64,000 nucleotides of DNA from the NCBI RefSeq assembly GCF_000661915.1, contig NZ_CP007509.1, positions 806,001 through 870,000 on the forward strand, written 5' to 3'. The notes beneath the pieces are model-generated. The model was not told the DNA's origin, did not search any database, and worked only from the letters and a program-made list of their open reading frames with translations. This document shows positions 8,663 to 16,203 of this stretch, in pieces; position 1 is the stretch's first letter; every line of letters begins with the position of its first letter. A program made the translations under genes and the position numbers. Origin of the DNA: Stutzerimonas decontaminans (GTDB lineage: Bacteria; Pseudomonadota; Gammaproteobacteria; Pseudomonadales; Pseudomonadaceae).

Positions 8663-10072
8663 ATGACCGATAAAACCAGCCTCGCGGCCGGCACCTTCGC
8701 CGGCGCGCGCGCACGCATCCAAGACAACGCCAGCCGCGGCCTGTGGTCCTCGCGCTGGGTGTTCTTCCTCGCCGCCACCGGCTCGGCGGTGGGCCTGGGC
8801 AATATCTGGAAATTCCCCTACGTGACCGGGCAGAACGGCGGCGGCGCCTTCGTTCTGGTCTACCTCGCCTGCATCCTCTTGATCGGCATTCCGCTGCTGA
8901 TGACCGAGGTGATGATCGGCCGTCGCGGTCGGGCGAACCCTGATGGCGCCGTCGCTCGGCTGGCTCGCGAGGCCGGAGCCAGTTCGCGCTGGCGCGTGGT
9001 CGGCTGGCTCGGCGGGCTGACCGGCTTTCTCATCCTGAGTTTCTATCTGGTGGTGGCTGGCTGGGCGCTGGCCTATGTGCCGGCGACCTTCAGCGGCGGC
9101 TTCGCCGGGGTCAGCGGCGAGGCCAGCGGCGAGCTGTTCGGCGCGCTGCTGGCGGACCCGCTGCGCCTGGTGGTCTGCGCCACGCTGGTGCTGGCGGCGA
9201 CCATGCTGATCGTCGGCTTCGGCGTGCGCGGCGGGCTGGAGCGATCGCTGCGCTTTCTGATGCCAGGGCTGTTCGTGCTGATGCTGGTGCTGGTCGTTTA
9301 CGCCGCCATCGAAGGCGAATTCGCCCAGGCGCTGCAGTTTCTCTTCGTGCCGGATTTCTCCGCGCTGACCGCGCAGAGCGTGCTGATCGCCCTCGGTCAT
9401 GCCTTCTTCACCCTGAGCCTGGGCTGCGGCGCGATGATGGTCTACGGCTCCTACCTGCCGGAAGGCACCTCGATCGCCAAGACTTCGATTCTGGTGGCGC
9501 TGGCCGATACCGCGGTGGCGCTGCTGGCCGGCCTGGCGATCTTCCCGCTGGTATTCGGCAACGGTCTGGAGCCGGGTGCCGGGCCGGGGCTGATCTTTGT
9601 CACGTTGCCGATAGCTTTCGGCCAGATGCCGCTGGGGCAAATCGTCGGAGGGCTGTTCTTCGTGATGCTGGTGATCGCCGCGCTGACGTCGGCCATCTCG
9701 CTCTCCGAGCCGAGCATCGCCTGGCTCACCGAACGCTTCCGTATCAGCCGGACCAAGGCCGTGCTGGGCAGTGGTCTGGTGCTCTGGCTGCTGAGCCTGG
9801 GCAGCGTGTTCTCCTTCAATCACTGGGCGGACTACCAGCTGTTCGGCAAGACGTTCTTCGACACCCTCGATTACCTCACCACCAACTGGCTGATGCCGTT
9901 GGGCGGGCTGGGCACCGTGCTGTTCACCGGCTGGGTGCTGCAGCGTCAGGTGGTCAGCGAGGCCATCGGCATTCGCAACGCCGGGCTGTTCCAGGCCTGG
10001 TGGAACCTGCTGCGCTACGGCACGCCGGTGGCCATCGTGCTGGTGTTTCTCAACCTGCTCGGCTTGATCTAG
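8663..10072 (+). CDS. Sodium-dependent transporter, NSS (SNF) family
   Basis: A 469-residue inner-membrane protein with about 11-12 membrane segments. The N-terminal ATGSAVGLGNIWKFPYVTGQNGGGAFVLVY is the helix 1-2 sodium/substrate site of neurotransmitter:sodium symporters (LeuT, TnaT, MhsT), and GHAFFTLSLGCGAMMVYGSY is the helix 6 region. Bacterial members carry hydrophobic or aromatic amino acids with sodium. Its place between an amino acid dehydrogenase and tyrosine-catabolic genes suggests tyrosine, phenylalanine, tryptophan or a branched-chain amino acid as substrate (inference). It is similar to the transporter at 14552. Confidence 0.9.
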   Translation: MTDKTSLAAGTFAGARARIQDNASRGLWSSRWVFFLAATGSAVGLGNIWKFPYVTGQNGGGAFVLVYLACILLIGIPLLMTEVMIGRRGRANPDGAVARLAREAGASSRWRVVGWLGGLTGFLILSFYLVVAGWALAYVPATFSGGFAGVSGEASGELFGALLADPLRLVVCATLVLAATMLIVGFGVRGGLERSLRFLMPGLFVLMLVLVVYAAIEGEFAQALQFLFVPDFSALTAQSVLIALGHAFFTLSLGCGAMMVYGSYLPEGTSIAKTSILVALADTAVALLAGLAIFPLVFGNGLEPGAGPGLIFVTLPIAFGQMPLGQIVGGLFFVMLVIAALTSAISLSEPSIAWLTERFRISRTKAVLGSGLVLWLLSLGSVFSFNHWADYQLFGKTFFDTLDYLTTNWLMPLGGLGTVLFTGWVLQRQVVSEAIGIRNAGLFQAWWNLLRYGTPVAIVLVFLNLLGLI

Positions 10073-10082
10073 CGGGTCGCCT

Positions 10083-10208
10083 GGTGGGCTGAAGCCCACC
10101 CTACAAGAATGCTGCGGGCTTCTCAGGAAGCCGTTTCGGTGGGCTCAGGTCCATCCCATAGGCAGGCCAACGCAAGCCTTCATGGGGTGGGCTTCAGCCC
10201 ACCTTTTT
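10083..10208. repeat. Inverted pair of REP-like palindromes
   Basis: The 18-base palindromic unit GGTGGGCTGAAGCCCACC (10083-10100) recurs as its exact reverse complement, GGTGGGCTTCAGCCCACC, at 10186-10203. The pair flanks about 85 bases of other sequence and is typical of a REPIN-like doublet. The rest of this 390-base gap holds the terminator and hpd leader described separately; I see no gene in it. Confidence 0.7.
10186..10208 (+). terminator. Rho-independent terminator formed by the second REP-like unit
   Basis: GGTGGGC-TTCA-GCCCACC is a 7-bp stem with a tetraloop followed directly by TTTTT. It would end transcription of the NSS transporter gene upstream. Confidence 0.65.
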
Positions 10209-10320
10209 ATGCGCCAGGTTAAGCGGGAGATGACATGTGCGGCAGGTTGTCGCTCCGCTCTGTCAGCTTTTCGTTACGCCTGGCAAGCCGCCGGGCCAGG
10301 CTTTCCAGCGAAACAGGCGC

Positions 10321-10338
10321 TGTAAGGAAAACCTGACA
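10321..10338 (+). promoter_or_regulatory. Candidate TyrR/PhhR-type operator upstream of hpd
   Basis: TGTAAGGAAAACCTGACA is an 18-base near-palindrome (TGTNAGG-AAAA-CCTNACA) and resembles the TGTAAA-N6-TTTACA operators of the TyrR/PhhR regulators of aromatic amino acid genes. It is about 125 bases before the hpd start. Binding is inferred from sequence only. Confidence 0.4.
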
Positions 10339-10442
10339 GCAGGGATGGCGCCGGATGCTTGCCGTACCCGTAAACAGCGTTGTTCGGCGCTCGGCCCTGG
10401 GGTGTGATGGGGCCAGCCAAGCCGTGCAGCGGCAGTCCTCAC

Positions 10443-10450
10443 AACAATAA
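10443..10450 (+). promoter_or_regulatory. CA motif (candidate Hfq/Crc site) before hpd
   Basis: AACAATAA lies just before the TCAGGAGG ribosome binding site of hpd and matches AANAANAA. Confidence 0.5.
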
Positions 10451-10462
10451 TCAGGAGGCGAT

Positions 10463-11548
10463 ATGAACGCCGTGAACAAGGTCGAACAGCACAATCCCAT
10501 CGGTACCGACGGCTTCGAGTTCGTCGAATTCACCGCGCCGAATGCCGAGGGCATCGAACAGCTGCGCACGCTGTTCACCCAGATGGGCTTTACCGAAACC
10601 GCCAAGCACCGCTCCAAGGAGGTCTGGCTGTTCCAGCAGCACGATATCAACATCGTGCTCAACGGCAGCCCCACCGGGCATGTGCGCGCCTTCGGCGAAA
10701 AGCACGGCCCGAGCGCCTGCGCCATGGCCTTCCGGGTGAAGAATGCCGCCCAGGCCGCCGCCTACGTCGAATCCCAGGGCGCCAAGCTGGTCGGCAGCCA
10801 CGCCAACTTCGGCGAGCTGAACATCCCCTGTGTCGAAGGCATCGGCGGCTCGCTGCTGTATCTCGTCGATCGCTACGGCGACAAGAGCATCTACGACGTC
10901 GACTTCGAGTACATCGAAGGGCGCACGCCGAACGACAACGCCGTCGGCCTGATGTGCATCGACCACCTGACCCACAACGTCATGCGCGGGCAGATGGATG
11001 TCTGGTCCGGCTTCTACGAGCGCATCGCCAACTTCCGCGAAATTCGCTACTTCGACATCGAGGGCAAGCTGACCGGCCTGTTTTCCCGTGCCATGACCGC
11101 GCCGTGCGGCAAGATCCGCATCCCGATCAATGAGTCGGCCGACGACAAGTCGCAGATCGAGGAATTCATCCGCGAGTACCACGGCGAGGGCATCCAGCAC
11201 ATCGCGCTGTCCACCGACGATATCTACGAGACCGTGCGCCGCCTGCGTGCCAACGGCGTGGACTTCATGACCACCCCGGACACCTACTACGAGAAGGTCG
11301 ACACCCGCGTCGCCGGCCACGGCGAGCCGCTCGACCAGCTGCGCGAGCTGAGCCTGCTGATTGACGGCGCGCCGGGCGATGACGGCATCCTTCTGCAGAT
11401 TTTCACCAACACGGTGATCGGCCCGATCTTCTTCGAGATCATCCAGCGCAAGGGCAACCAGGGCTTCGGCGAAGGCAACTTCAAGGCGCTGTTCGAATCC
11501 ATCGAGGAAGACCAGGTGCGCCGCGGCGTGATCAAGGCGGACGAGTAA
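10463..11548 (+). CDS. hpd: 4-hydroxyphenylpyruvate dioxygenase
   Basis: A 361-residue non-heme iron enzyme converting 4-hydroxyphenylpyruvate to homogentisate, the second step of tyrosine breakdown. Two VOC domains are visible. The iron ligands of the C-terminal domain are His168 (CIDHLTHNV), His246 (GIQHIALST) and Glu325 (IFFEIIQRKG), and the closing GNQGFGEGNFKALFESIEEDQ helix is that of bacterial HPPDs. ATG 10463 has a strong AGGAGG site. The genes for the next steps (hmgA, fahA, maiA) follow on the same strand after a REP-like element. Confidence 0.97.
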   Translation: MNAVNKVEQHNPIGTDGFEFVEFTAPNAEGIEQLRTLFTQMGFTETAKHRSKEVWLFQQHDINIVLNGSPTGHVRAFGEKHGPSACAMAFRVKNAAQAAAYVESQGAKLVGSHANFGELNIPCVEGIGGSLLYLVDRYGDKSIYDVDFEYIEGRTPNDNAVGLMCIDHLTHNVMRGQMDVWSGFYERIANFREIRYFDIEGKLTGLFSRAMTAPCGKIRIPINESADDKSQIEEFIREYHGEGIQHIALSTDDIYETVRRLRANGVDFMTTPDTYYEKVDTRVAGHGEPLDQLRELSLLIDGAPGDDGILLQIFTNTVIGPIFFEIIQRKGNQGFGEGNFKALFESIEEDQVRRGVIKADE

Positions 11549-11556
11549 GTTCGGAG

Positions 11557-11643
11557 CGTAGGGTGGAAGACTGCGAAGCATCTTCCACGCGTCTGTGTCG
11601 GGCCGACCAACGCGTGGATGTGCTTCGCGACATCCACCCTACG
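11557..11643. repeat. REP-like inverted repeat between hpd and hmgA
   Basis: CGTAGGGTGGAAGACTGCGAAGCA at the left end is mirrored by TGCTTCGCGACATCCACCCTACG at the right end, giving a long imperfect hairpin of about 87 bases. GTAGGGTGGA / TCCACCCTAC borders are typical of Pseudomonas intergenic repeats; the same TCCACCCTACG ending recurs at 50493-50504. Confidence 0.7.
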
Positions 11644-11698
11644 CATCGGCACCCACTGCCCCGCCATTGAGATCACGCGGTATCACGAGGAGAGGCAC

Positions 11699-12838
11699 AT
11701 GAGCCGCAAATGGATCAGTTTCCCCATCCGCGAGGGTGAGACTTCGCGTCAGGCGCACTGCGATTTTCCGCAGGGCACCTACGAGCGCGAAATGGGCCGC
11801 GAAGGCTTCTTCGGCCCGGCTTCGCACCTGCATCACAAGCATCCGCCGACCGGCTGGATCGACTGGGAAGGCCCGCTGCGTCCGCACGCCTTCAACTTCA
11901 ATCAGATCCCCAGCGAAGGCGACTGCCCGCTGCAGGCGCCGCTGGCGCTGCACAACGCTGACGTCAAGCTGCGCCTGTGGAAGACCAACGGCGCCATGCG
12001 TCATCTGGTGCGCAATGGTGACGGTGACGAACTGCTGTTCATCCACGAAGGCGCCGGGCATTTCTACTGCGACTTCGGTCACCTGGAATTCCGCGACGGC
12101 GACTACCTGATGATCCCGCGCGGCACCGCCTGGCGCATTGAGGCGACGCAGCCGGTGTTCATGCTGTTGATCGAGAACACCGACGGCGCCTACCAGCTGC
12201 CGGACAAGGGACTGGTGGGCCCGCATGCCATCTTCGACGCCGCGGTGCTCGACCATCCGCGCCTGGATGATGCCTTTCGCGCGCAGCAGGACGAGAACCC
12301 CTGGCAGATCCGCATCAAGCGGCGCGACCAGATCACCACCGTGACCTACCCGTACAACCCGCTGGACGTGGTCGGCTGGCACGGCGACAACACCGTGGTA
12401 CGGCTCAACTGGCGCGACATCCGCCCGCTGATGAGCCATCGCTACCACCTGCCGCCGTCAGCGCACACCACCTTCGTCGCCAACGGTTTCGTGGTCTGCA
12501 CCTTCACCCCGCGGCCGGTGGAATCCGATCCGGGTGCGCTGAAGGTGCCGTTCTTCCACAACAACGATGACTACGACGAAGTGCTGTTCTACCACCGCGG
12601 CAACTTCTTTAGTCGCGACAACATCGAGCAGGGCATGGTGACCTTCCACCCTTGCGGCTTCCCCCACGGGCCGCATCCGAAGGCGCTGAAGAAGGCGCAC
12701 GACGACCCGGCGACATTTGCCGACGAGGTGGCGGTGATGATCGACACCCGCCGCGCGCTGGAAGTCGGCGAGGCCGCCGCAGCCGTCGATGTTCCCGAAT
12801 ACGTCAACTCCTGGCGTGCGCCGGGCAAGGAATCCTGA
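11699..12838 (+). CDS. hmgA: Homogentisate 1,2-dioxygenase (short form)
   Basis: A 379-residue ring-cleavage dioxygenase expected to turn homogentisate into 4-maleylacetoacetate. HLHHKHPPTGWIDWEGPLRPHAFNF and the C-terminal cupin segment HNNDDYDEVLFYHRGNFF ... FHPCGFPHGPHP, which carries the likely iron ligands (His, Glu, His), support the family. It is shorter than the roughly 430-residue HmgA of P. putida and belongs to a divergent group as far as I can tell. ATG 11699 follows GAGGAGAGG; the open frame upstream runs into the REP-like repeat and is not used. Its stop overlaps the fahA start by one base (TGATG). Confidence 0.85.
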   Translation: MSRKWISFPIREGETSRQAHCDFPQGTYEREMGREGFFGPASHLHHKHPPTGWIDWEGPLRPHAFNFNQIPSEGDCPLQAPLALHNADVKLRLWKTNGAMRHLVRNGDGDELLFIHEGAGHFYCDFGHLEFRDGDYLMIPRGTAWRIEATQPVFMLLIENTDGAYQLPDKGLVGPHAIFDAAVLDHPRLDDAFRAQQDENPWQIRIKRRDQITTVTYPYNPLDVVGWHGDNTVVRLNWRDIRPLMSHRYHLPPSAHTTFVANGFVVCTFTPRPVESDPGALKVPFFHNNDDYDEVLFYHRGNFFSRDNIEQGMVTFHPCGFPHGPHPKALKKAHDDPATFADEVAVMIDTRRALEVGEAAAAVDVPEYVNSWRAPGKES

Positions 12839-13821
12839 TGAAACTCGCAACCCTCAACCAGGGCCGCGACGGCGTGCTCGTCGTCGTCTCCCGTGATCTC
12901 GCCCAGGCGGTGAAAGTGCCGCAGATCGCCGCCACGCTGCAGGCCGCGCTGGATGACTGGAACTATTGCAAGCCGAAGCTGGAGGCGGTCTACCAGCGTC
13001 TCAACGACGGGCTGGAGGAGGGCGCTTTCGCCTTCGACCAGGCCGCCTGCCACAGCCCGCTGCCGCGCGCCTATCACTGGGCCGACGGCAGTGCCTACGT
13101 CAACCACGTCGAGCTGGTGCGCAAGGCGCGTGGTGCGGAGATGCCGGAATCCTTCTGGCACGACCCGCTGATGTACCAAGGCGGCGCCGATGCTTTTATC
13201 CCGCCGCACAGCCCGATCAGCCTGGCCGACGAGGCCTGGGGCATCGACCTGGAAGGCGAGCTGGCGGTGATCACCGACGACGTGCCCATGGGTGCGACGC
13301 CGGCCGAGGCGGCGTCGCACATCCAGCTGCTGATGCTGGTCAACGACGTGTCGCTGCGCAACCTGATCCCCGGCGAGCTGGCCAAGGGCTTCGGCTTCTA
13401 CCAGAGCAAGCCGTCGTCGAGCTTCTCGCCGGTGGCGGTGACGCCGGACGAGTTAGGCGAAACCTGGCGCGACGGCAAGGTGCATCGGCCGCTGGTCTCG
13501 CACATCAACGGCGAGCTGTTCGGCCAGCCGGATGCCGGCACCGACATGACCTTCAACTTCCCGACCCTGGTCGCCCACGCCGCGCGCACCCGTCCGCTGG
13601 GCGCCGGCACCATCATCGGTTCGGGTACGGTGTCGAACTACGACCGCAGCGCCGGCTCGTCCTGCCTGGCCGAGAAGCGCATGCTCGAGGTCATCGAGTA
13701 TGGCGAGGCGAAGACGCCGTTCCTCAAGTTCGGCGACCGGGTGCGCATCGAGATGTTCGACGCCGCCGGGCAGAGCATCTTCGGCGCCATCGATCAGCAG
13801 GTCGAGCGCTATGAGCACTGA
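12838..13821 (+). CDS. fahA: Fumarylacetoacetase
   Basis: A 327-residue fumarylacetoacetate hydrolase, producing fumarate and acetoacetate at the end of tyrosine catabolism. GIDLEGELAVITDDV (about residues 139-153) holds acidic metal ligands, VNDVSLRNLIP and GFGFYQSKPSSSFSPVAVTPDEL follow, and GTIIGSGTVSN is the usual C-terminal motif. It starts at ATG 12838 inside the hmgA stop codon and overlaps maiA by 11 bases, so the three enzymes are translationally coupled. Confidence 0.95.
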   Translation: MKLATLNQGRDGVLVVVSRDLAQAVKVPQIAATLQAALDDWNYCKPKLEAVYQRLNDGLEEGAFAFDQAACHSPLPRAYHWADGSAYVNHVELVRKARGAEMPESFWHDPLMYQGGADAFIPPHSPISLADEAWGIDLEGELAVITDDVPMGATPAEAASHIQLLMLVNDVSLRNLIPGELAKGFGFYQSKPSSSFSPVAVTPDELGETWRDGKVHRPLVSHINGELFGQPDAGTDMTFNFPTLVAHAARTRPLGAGTIIGSGTVSNYDRSAGSSCLAEKRMLEVIEYGEAKTPFLKFGDRVRIEMFDAAGQSIFGAIDQQVERYEH

Positions 13822-14470
13822 GCTGACGCTCTACGGCTACTGGCGCTCCAGCGCTGCGTACCGGGTGCGCATCGCGCTGAACCTCAAGGGGTTGGTCTAC
13901 CGCCAGGTGCCGGTGCATCTGGTCAAGGATGGCGGCCAGCAGCGTGCGGCCGATTACCGCGCCCTCAACCCGCAGCAGCTGGTGCCGCTGCTGGTGGACG
14001 AAGGCAATGGCGGCGCGCGCATCAGCCAGTCGCTGGCGATCCTGGAGTACCTCGACGAGGTGTTTCCAGTACCGGCGCTGCTGCCGGCCGATCCGGTCGA
14101 GCGCGCCCAGGTGCGCTCGCTGGCCATGCACATCGCCTGCGAGATCCATCCGCTGAACAACCTGCGCGTGCTGCAGTACCTCAGCGCCGAACTGGGCGTC
14201 GATGACGAGGCGAAGAATGCCTGGTATCGGCATTGGGTCAGCCAGGGGCTGGCGGCGGTGGAGCAGGGCCTGGAAACCTTTGGTGACAAGCTTTCCCTGA
14301 ACGATCGGCCAGGTTATCTGGAGGCATGCCTGGTGCCGCAGGTATACAATGCGCGCCGTTTTGCCTGTGACCTCGCGGCGTATCCACGCATTCTCGAGAT
14401 CGTTGCCCGCTGCGAGACGCTTCCGGCCTTCCAGCAGGCCGCGCCGGAGGTGCAGCCCGACGCTCAATGA
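13811..14470 (+). CDS. maiA: Maleylacetoacetate isomerase
   Basis: A 219-residue zeta-class glutathione transferase isomerising maleylacetoacetate to fumarylacetoacetate. The N-terminal thioredoxin-like domain shows the zeta motif YWRSSAAYRVRIALNLKG (residues 10-27) with the catalytic SSA, then NPQQLVPLL and ISQSLAILEYLDE for glutathione binding. The all-helical C-terminal domain contains HPLNNLRVLQYL. Start ATG 13811 lies inside the end of fahA. It completes the homogentisate pathway. Confidence 0.97.
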   Translation: MSTELTLYGYWRSSAAYRVRIALNLKGLVYRQVPVHLVKDGGQQRAADYRALNPQQLVPLLVDEGNGGARISQSLAILEYLDEVFPVPALLPADPVERAQVRSLAMHIACEIHPLNNLRVLQYLSAELGVDDEAKNAWYRHWVSQGLAAVEQGLETFGDKLSLNDRPGYLEACLVPQVYNARRFACDLAAYPRILEIVARCETLPAFQQAAPEVQPDAQ

Positions 14471-14492
14471 ACGACTGAATCCGCCTTGCACG

Positions 14493-14513
14493 CCGTCGCG
14501 CCCTGCGCGACGG
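14493..14513 (+). other. Intergenic stem-loop downstream of maiA
   Basis: CCGTCGCG-CCCTG-CGCGACGG is an 8-bp perfect stem with a 5-base loop and no U tract. It may stabilise or process the transcript between maiA and the next transporter gene. Confidence 0.4.
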
Positions 14514-14532
14514 TCCCGATCCCGTCACAGAT

Positions 14533-14540
14533 AACAACAA
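14533..14540 (+). promoter_or_regulatory. CA motif (candidate Hfq/Crc site) before the second NSS transporter
   Basis: AACAACAA directly precedes the ACAGGTGA ribosome binding site of the gene starting at 14552. Confidence 0.55.
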
Positions 14541-14551
14541 ACAGGTGACGT

Positions 14552-16012
14552 ATGACTCGTGAAAAACCGAAGAACCTCTGGCTGTCGCGCTGGGGCTTCA
14601 TCCTCGCGGCAACCGGCTCCGCCGTGGGCCTGGGCAACATCTGGAAATTCCCCTACATCACCGGCGAGTTCGGCGGTGGTGCCTTCGTATTGATGTACCT
14701 GCTGTGCATCCTCGCCATCGGCGTACCGGTAATGATGTGCGAGATCGCCATCGGTCGCCGCGGCCGTGGCAGCCCGATCGACGCCATCGGCCGGGTGGTC
14801 CGCGAGAACAACGGCAACCCGCTGTGGAAGGCGGTTGGCGGCATGGCCATGACGGCCGGCTTCCTGATCCTCTGCTTCTATGTCGTGGTCGCCGGCTGGG
14901 CCTTCGCCTACACGGTGAAGATGCTCGACGGCTCCCTGGCCGCGACCAGTGTCGAGGCATTGGGCGGCGTATTCGAGGCGCACAACTCCAACCCCTGGCA
15001 GCTCGGCGGCTGGAGCCTGTTGGTGGCACTGCTGACCCTGTGGATCGTCGCCAAGGGCGTGCAGAAGGGCATCGAAAACGCGGTGCGCTGGATGATGCCG
15101 GGCCTGGCCGTGCTGCTGCTGATCCTGGTGGGCTACGCGGTGACCAGTGGCGGCTTCGATCAGGGCTTCGCCTTCCTGTTCAGCTTCGACACCTCGAAGA
15201 TCACCGGCGAGGCGCTGCTGGCCGCGCTCGGTCACGCCTTCTTTACCCTCAGTCTGGCGTCCGGGGCGATCCTTACCTACGGCTCGTATATTCCGGATGA
15301 CCAATCCATCGCCCGCACCACCTTCATGGTCGCCATCGCCGACACGTGCGTGGCGCTGCTGGCGGGCCTGGCGATCTTCCCGATCATCTTCGCCAATGGC
15401 ATGGACCCGACCGCCGGCCCCGGCCTGATCTTCATGAGCCTGCCGCTGGCCTTCCAGCAGATGCCGTTCGGCACTGCGTTCGGCGTGCTGTTCTTCGCCA
15501 TGGTATCGATTGCAGCGCTGACCTCGGCGATCTCGATGATCGAAGCCACCGTTGCCTATCTCAATGAGAAGCACGGCATCTCGCGCCTGAAGGCGGCGAT
15601 GGGCTCGGGTGCGGTACTGCTGGTGATCAGCATGCTGGCGATGCTCTCGTTCAACCTCATGTCCGGCTGGACGCCGATGGGCAAGAACTTCTTCGACTGG
15701 CTGGATTACCTGACCTCGCGCTGGATGATGCCGCTGGGCGGGATCTTCACTGTGCTGCTGGCCGGTTACGCACTGCGCAGCGAGATCATGCGCGACGAGC
15801 TCAATCTGCCGCCGCTGGGCTACGCGCTATGGCTGTTCATGGTCCGCTACGTCTGCCCGGTGCTGATCCTGATGGTGTTCCTGCACGCCCTCGGCTGGCT
15901 GGGCTTCGACCCGCTGCAGCGCTGGTACTGGATCGCCGGCGCGATCGGTGCACTCACCCTGGTCGGCGAGCTGCTGCGCCCGCGAGTGATGCCGGCGCTG
16001 GCCGGGCGCTGA
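14552..16012 (+). CDS. Sodium-dependent transporter, NSS (SNF) family
   Basis: A 486-residue multi-spanning membrane protein of the neurotransmitter:sodium symporter family, a paralogue of the one at 8663. AATGSAVGLGNIWKFPYIT and GHAFFTLSLASGAILTYGSYIP are the helix 1 and helix 6 ligand regions, and a WMMPLGGIFTVLLAGYAL segment leads to a twelfth helix. It follows maiA by 81 bases and is closed by a terminator, so it probably belongs to the tyrosine-catabolic transcript. Uptake of an aromatic amino acid is the natural guess. Confidence 0.9.
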   Translation: MTREKPKNLWLSRWGFILAATGSAVGLGNIWKFPYITGEFGGGAFVLMYLLCILAIGVPVMMCEIAIGRRGRGSPIDAIGRVVRENNGNPLWKAVGGMAMTAGFLILCFYVVVAGWAFAYTVKMLDGSLAATSVEALGGVFEAHNSNPWQLGGWSLLVALLTLWIVAKGVQKGIENAVRWMMPGLAVLLLILVGYAVTSGGFDQGFAFLFSFDTSKITGEALLAALGHAFFTLSLASGAILTYGSYIPDDQSIARTTFMVAIADTCVALLAGLAIFPIIFANGMDPTAGPGLIFMSLPLAFQQMPFGTAFGVLFFAMVSIAALTSAISMIEATVAYLNEKHGISRLKAAMGSGAVLLVISMLAMLSFNLMSGWTPMGKNFFDWLDYLTSRWMMPLGGIFTVLLAGYALRSEIMRDELNLPPLGYALWLFMVRYVCPVLILMVFLHALGWLGFDPLQRWYWIAGAIGALTLVGELLRPRVMPALAGR

Positions 16013-16033
16013 GGCCACTGCACAAGCCTGCTA

Positions 16034-16060
16034 AACGCCAGCCGCGAGGCTGGCGTTTTT
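16034..16060 (+). terminator. Rho-independent terminator after the tyrosine island
   Basis: AACGCCAGCC-GCGA-GGCTGGCGTT forms a 10-bp stem with a tetraloop and runs into TTTTTGTTT. A textbook terminator 22 bases after the transporter stop codon. Confidence 0.9.
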
Positions 16061-16203
16061 GTTTCTGCGATTGCGAGAAGGTGGTGGACTGAAAGATGGA
16101 TGAGGCAAATGCTCAAGTTTCCTCTGCGGCAGCCGAAGGGAACTGATACAGGGACGGCAAGCACCTGCAGGACGCCGGTTTTAGAAGTCACACAGGACGT
16201 CCC

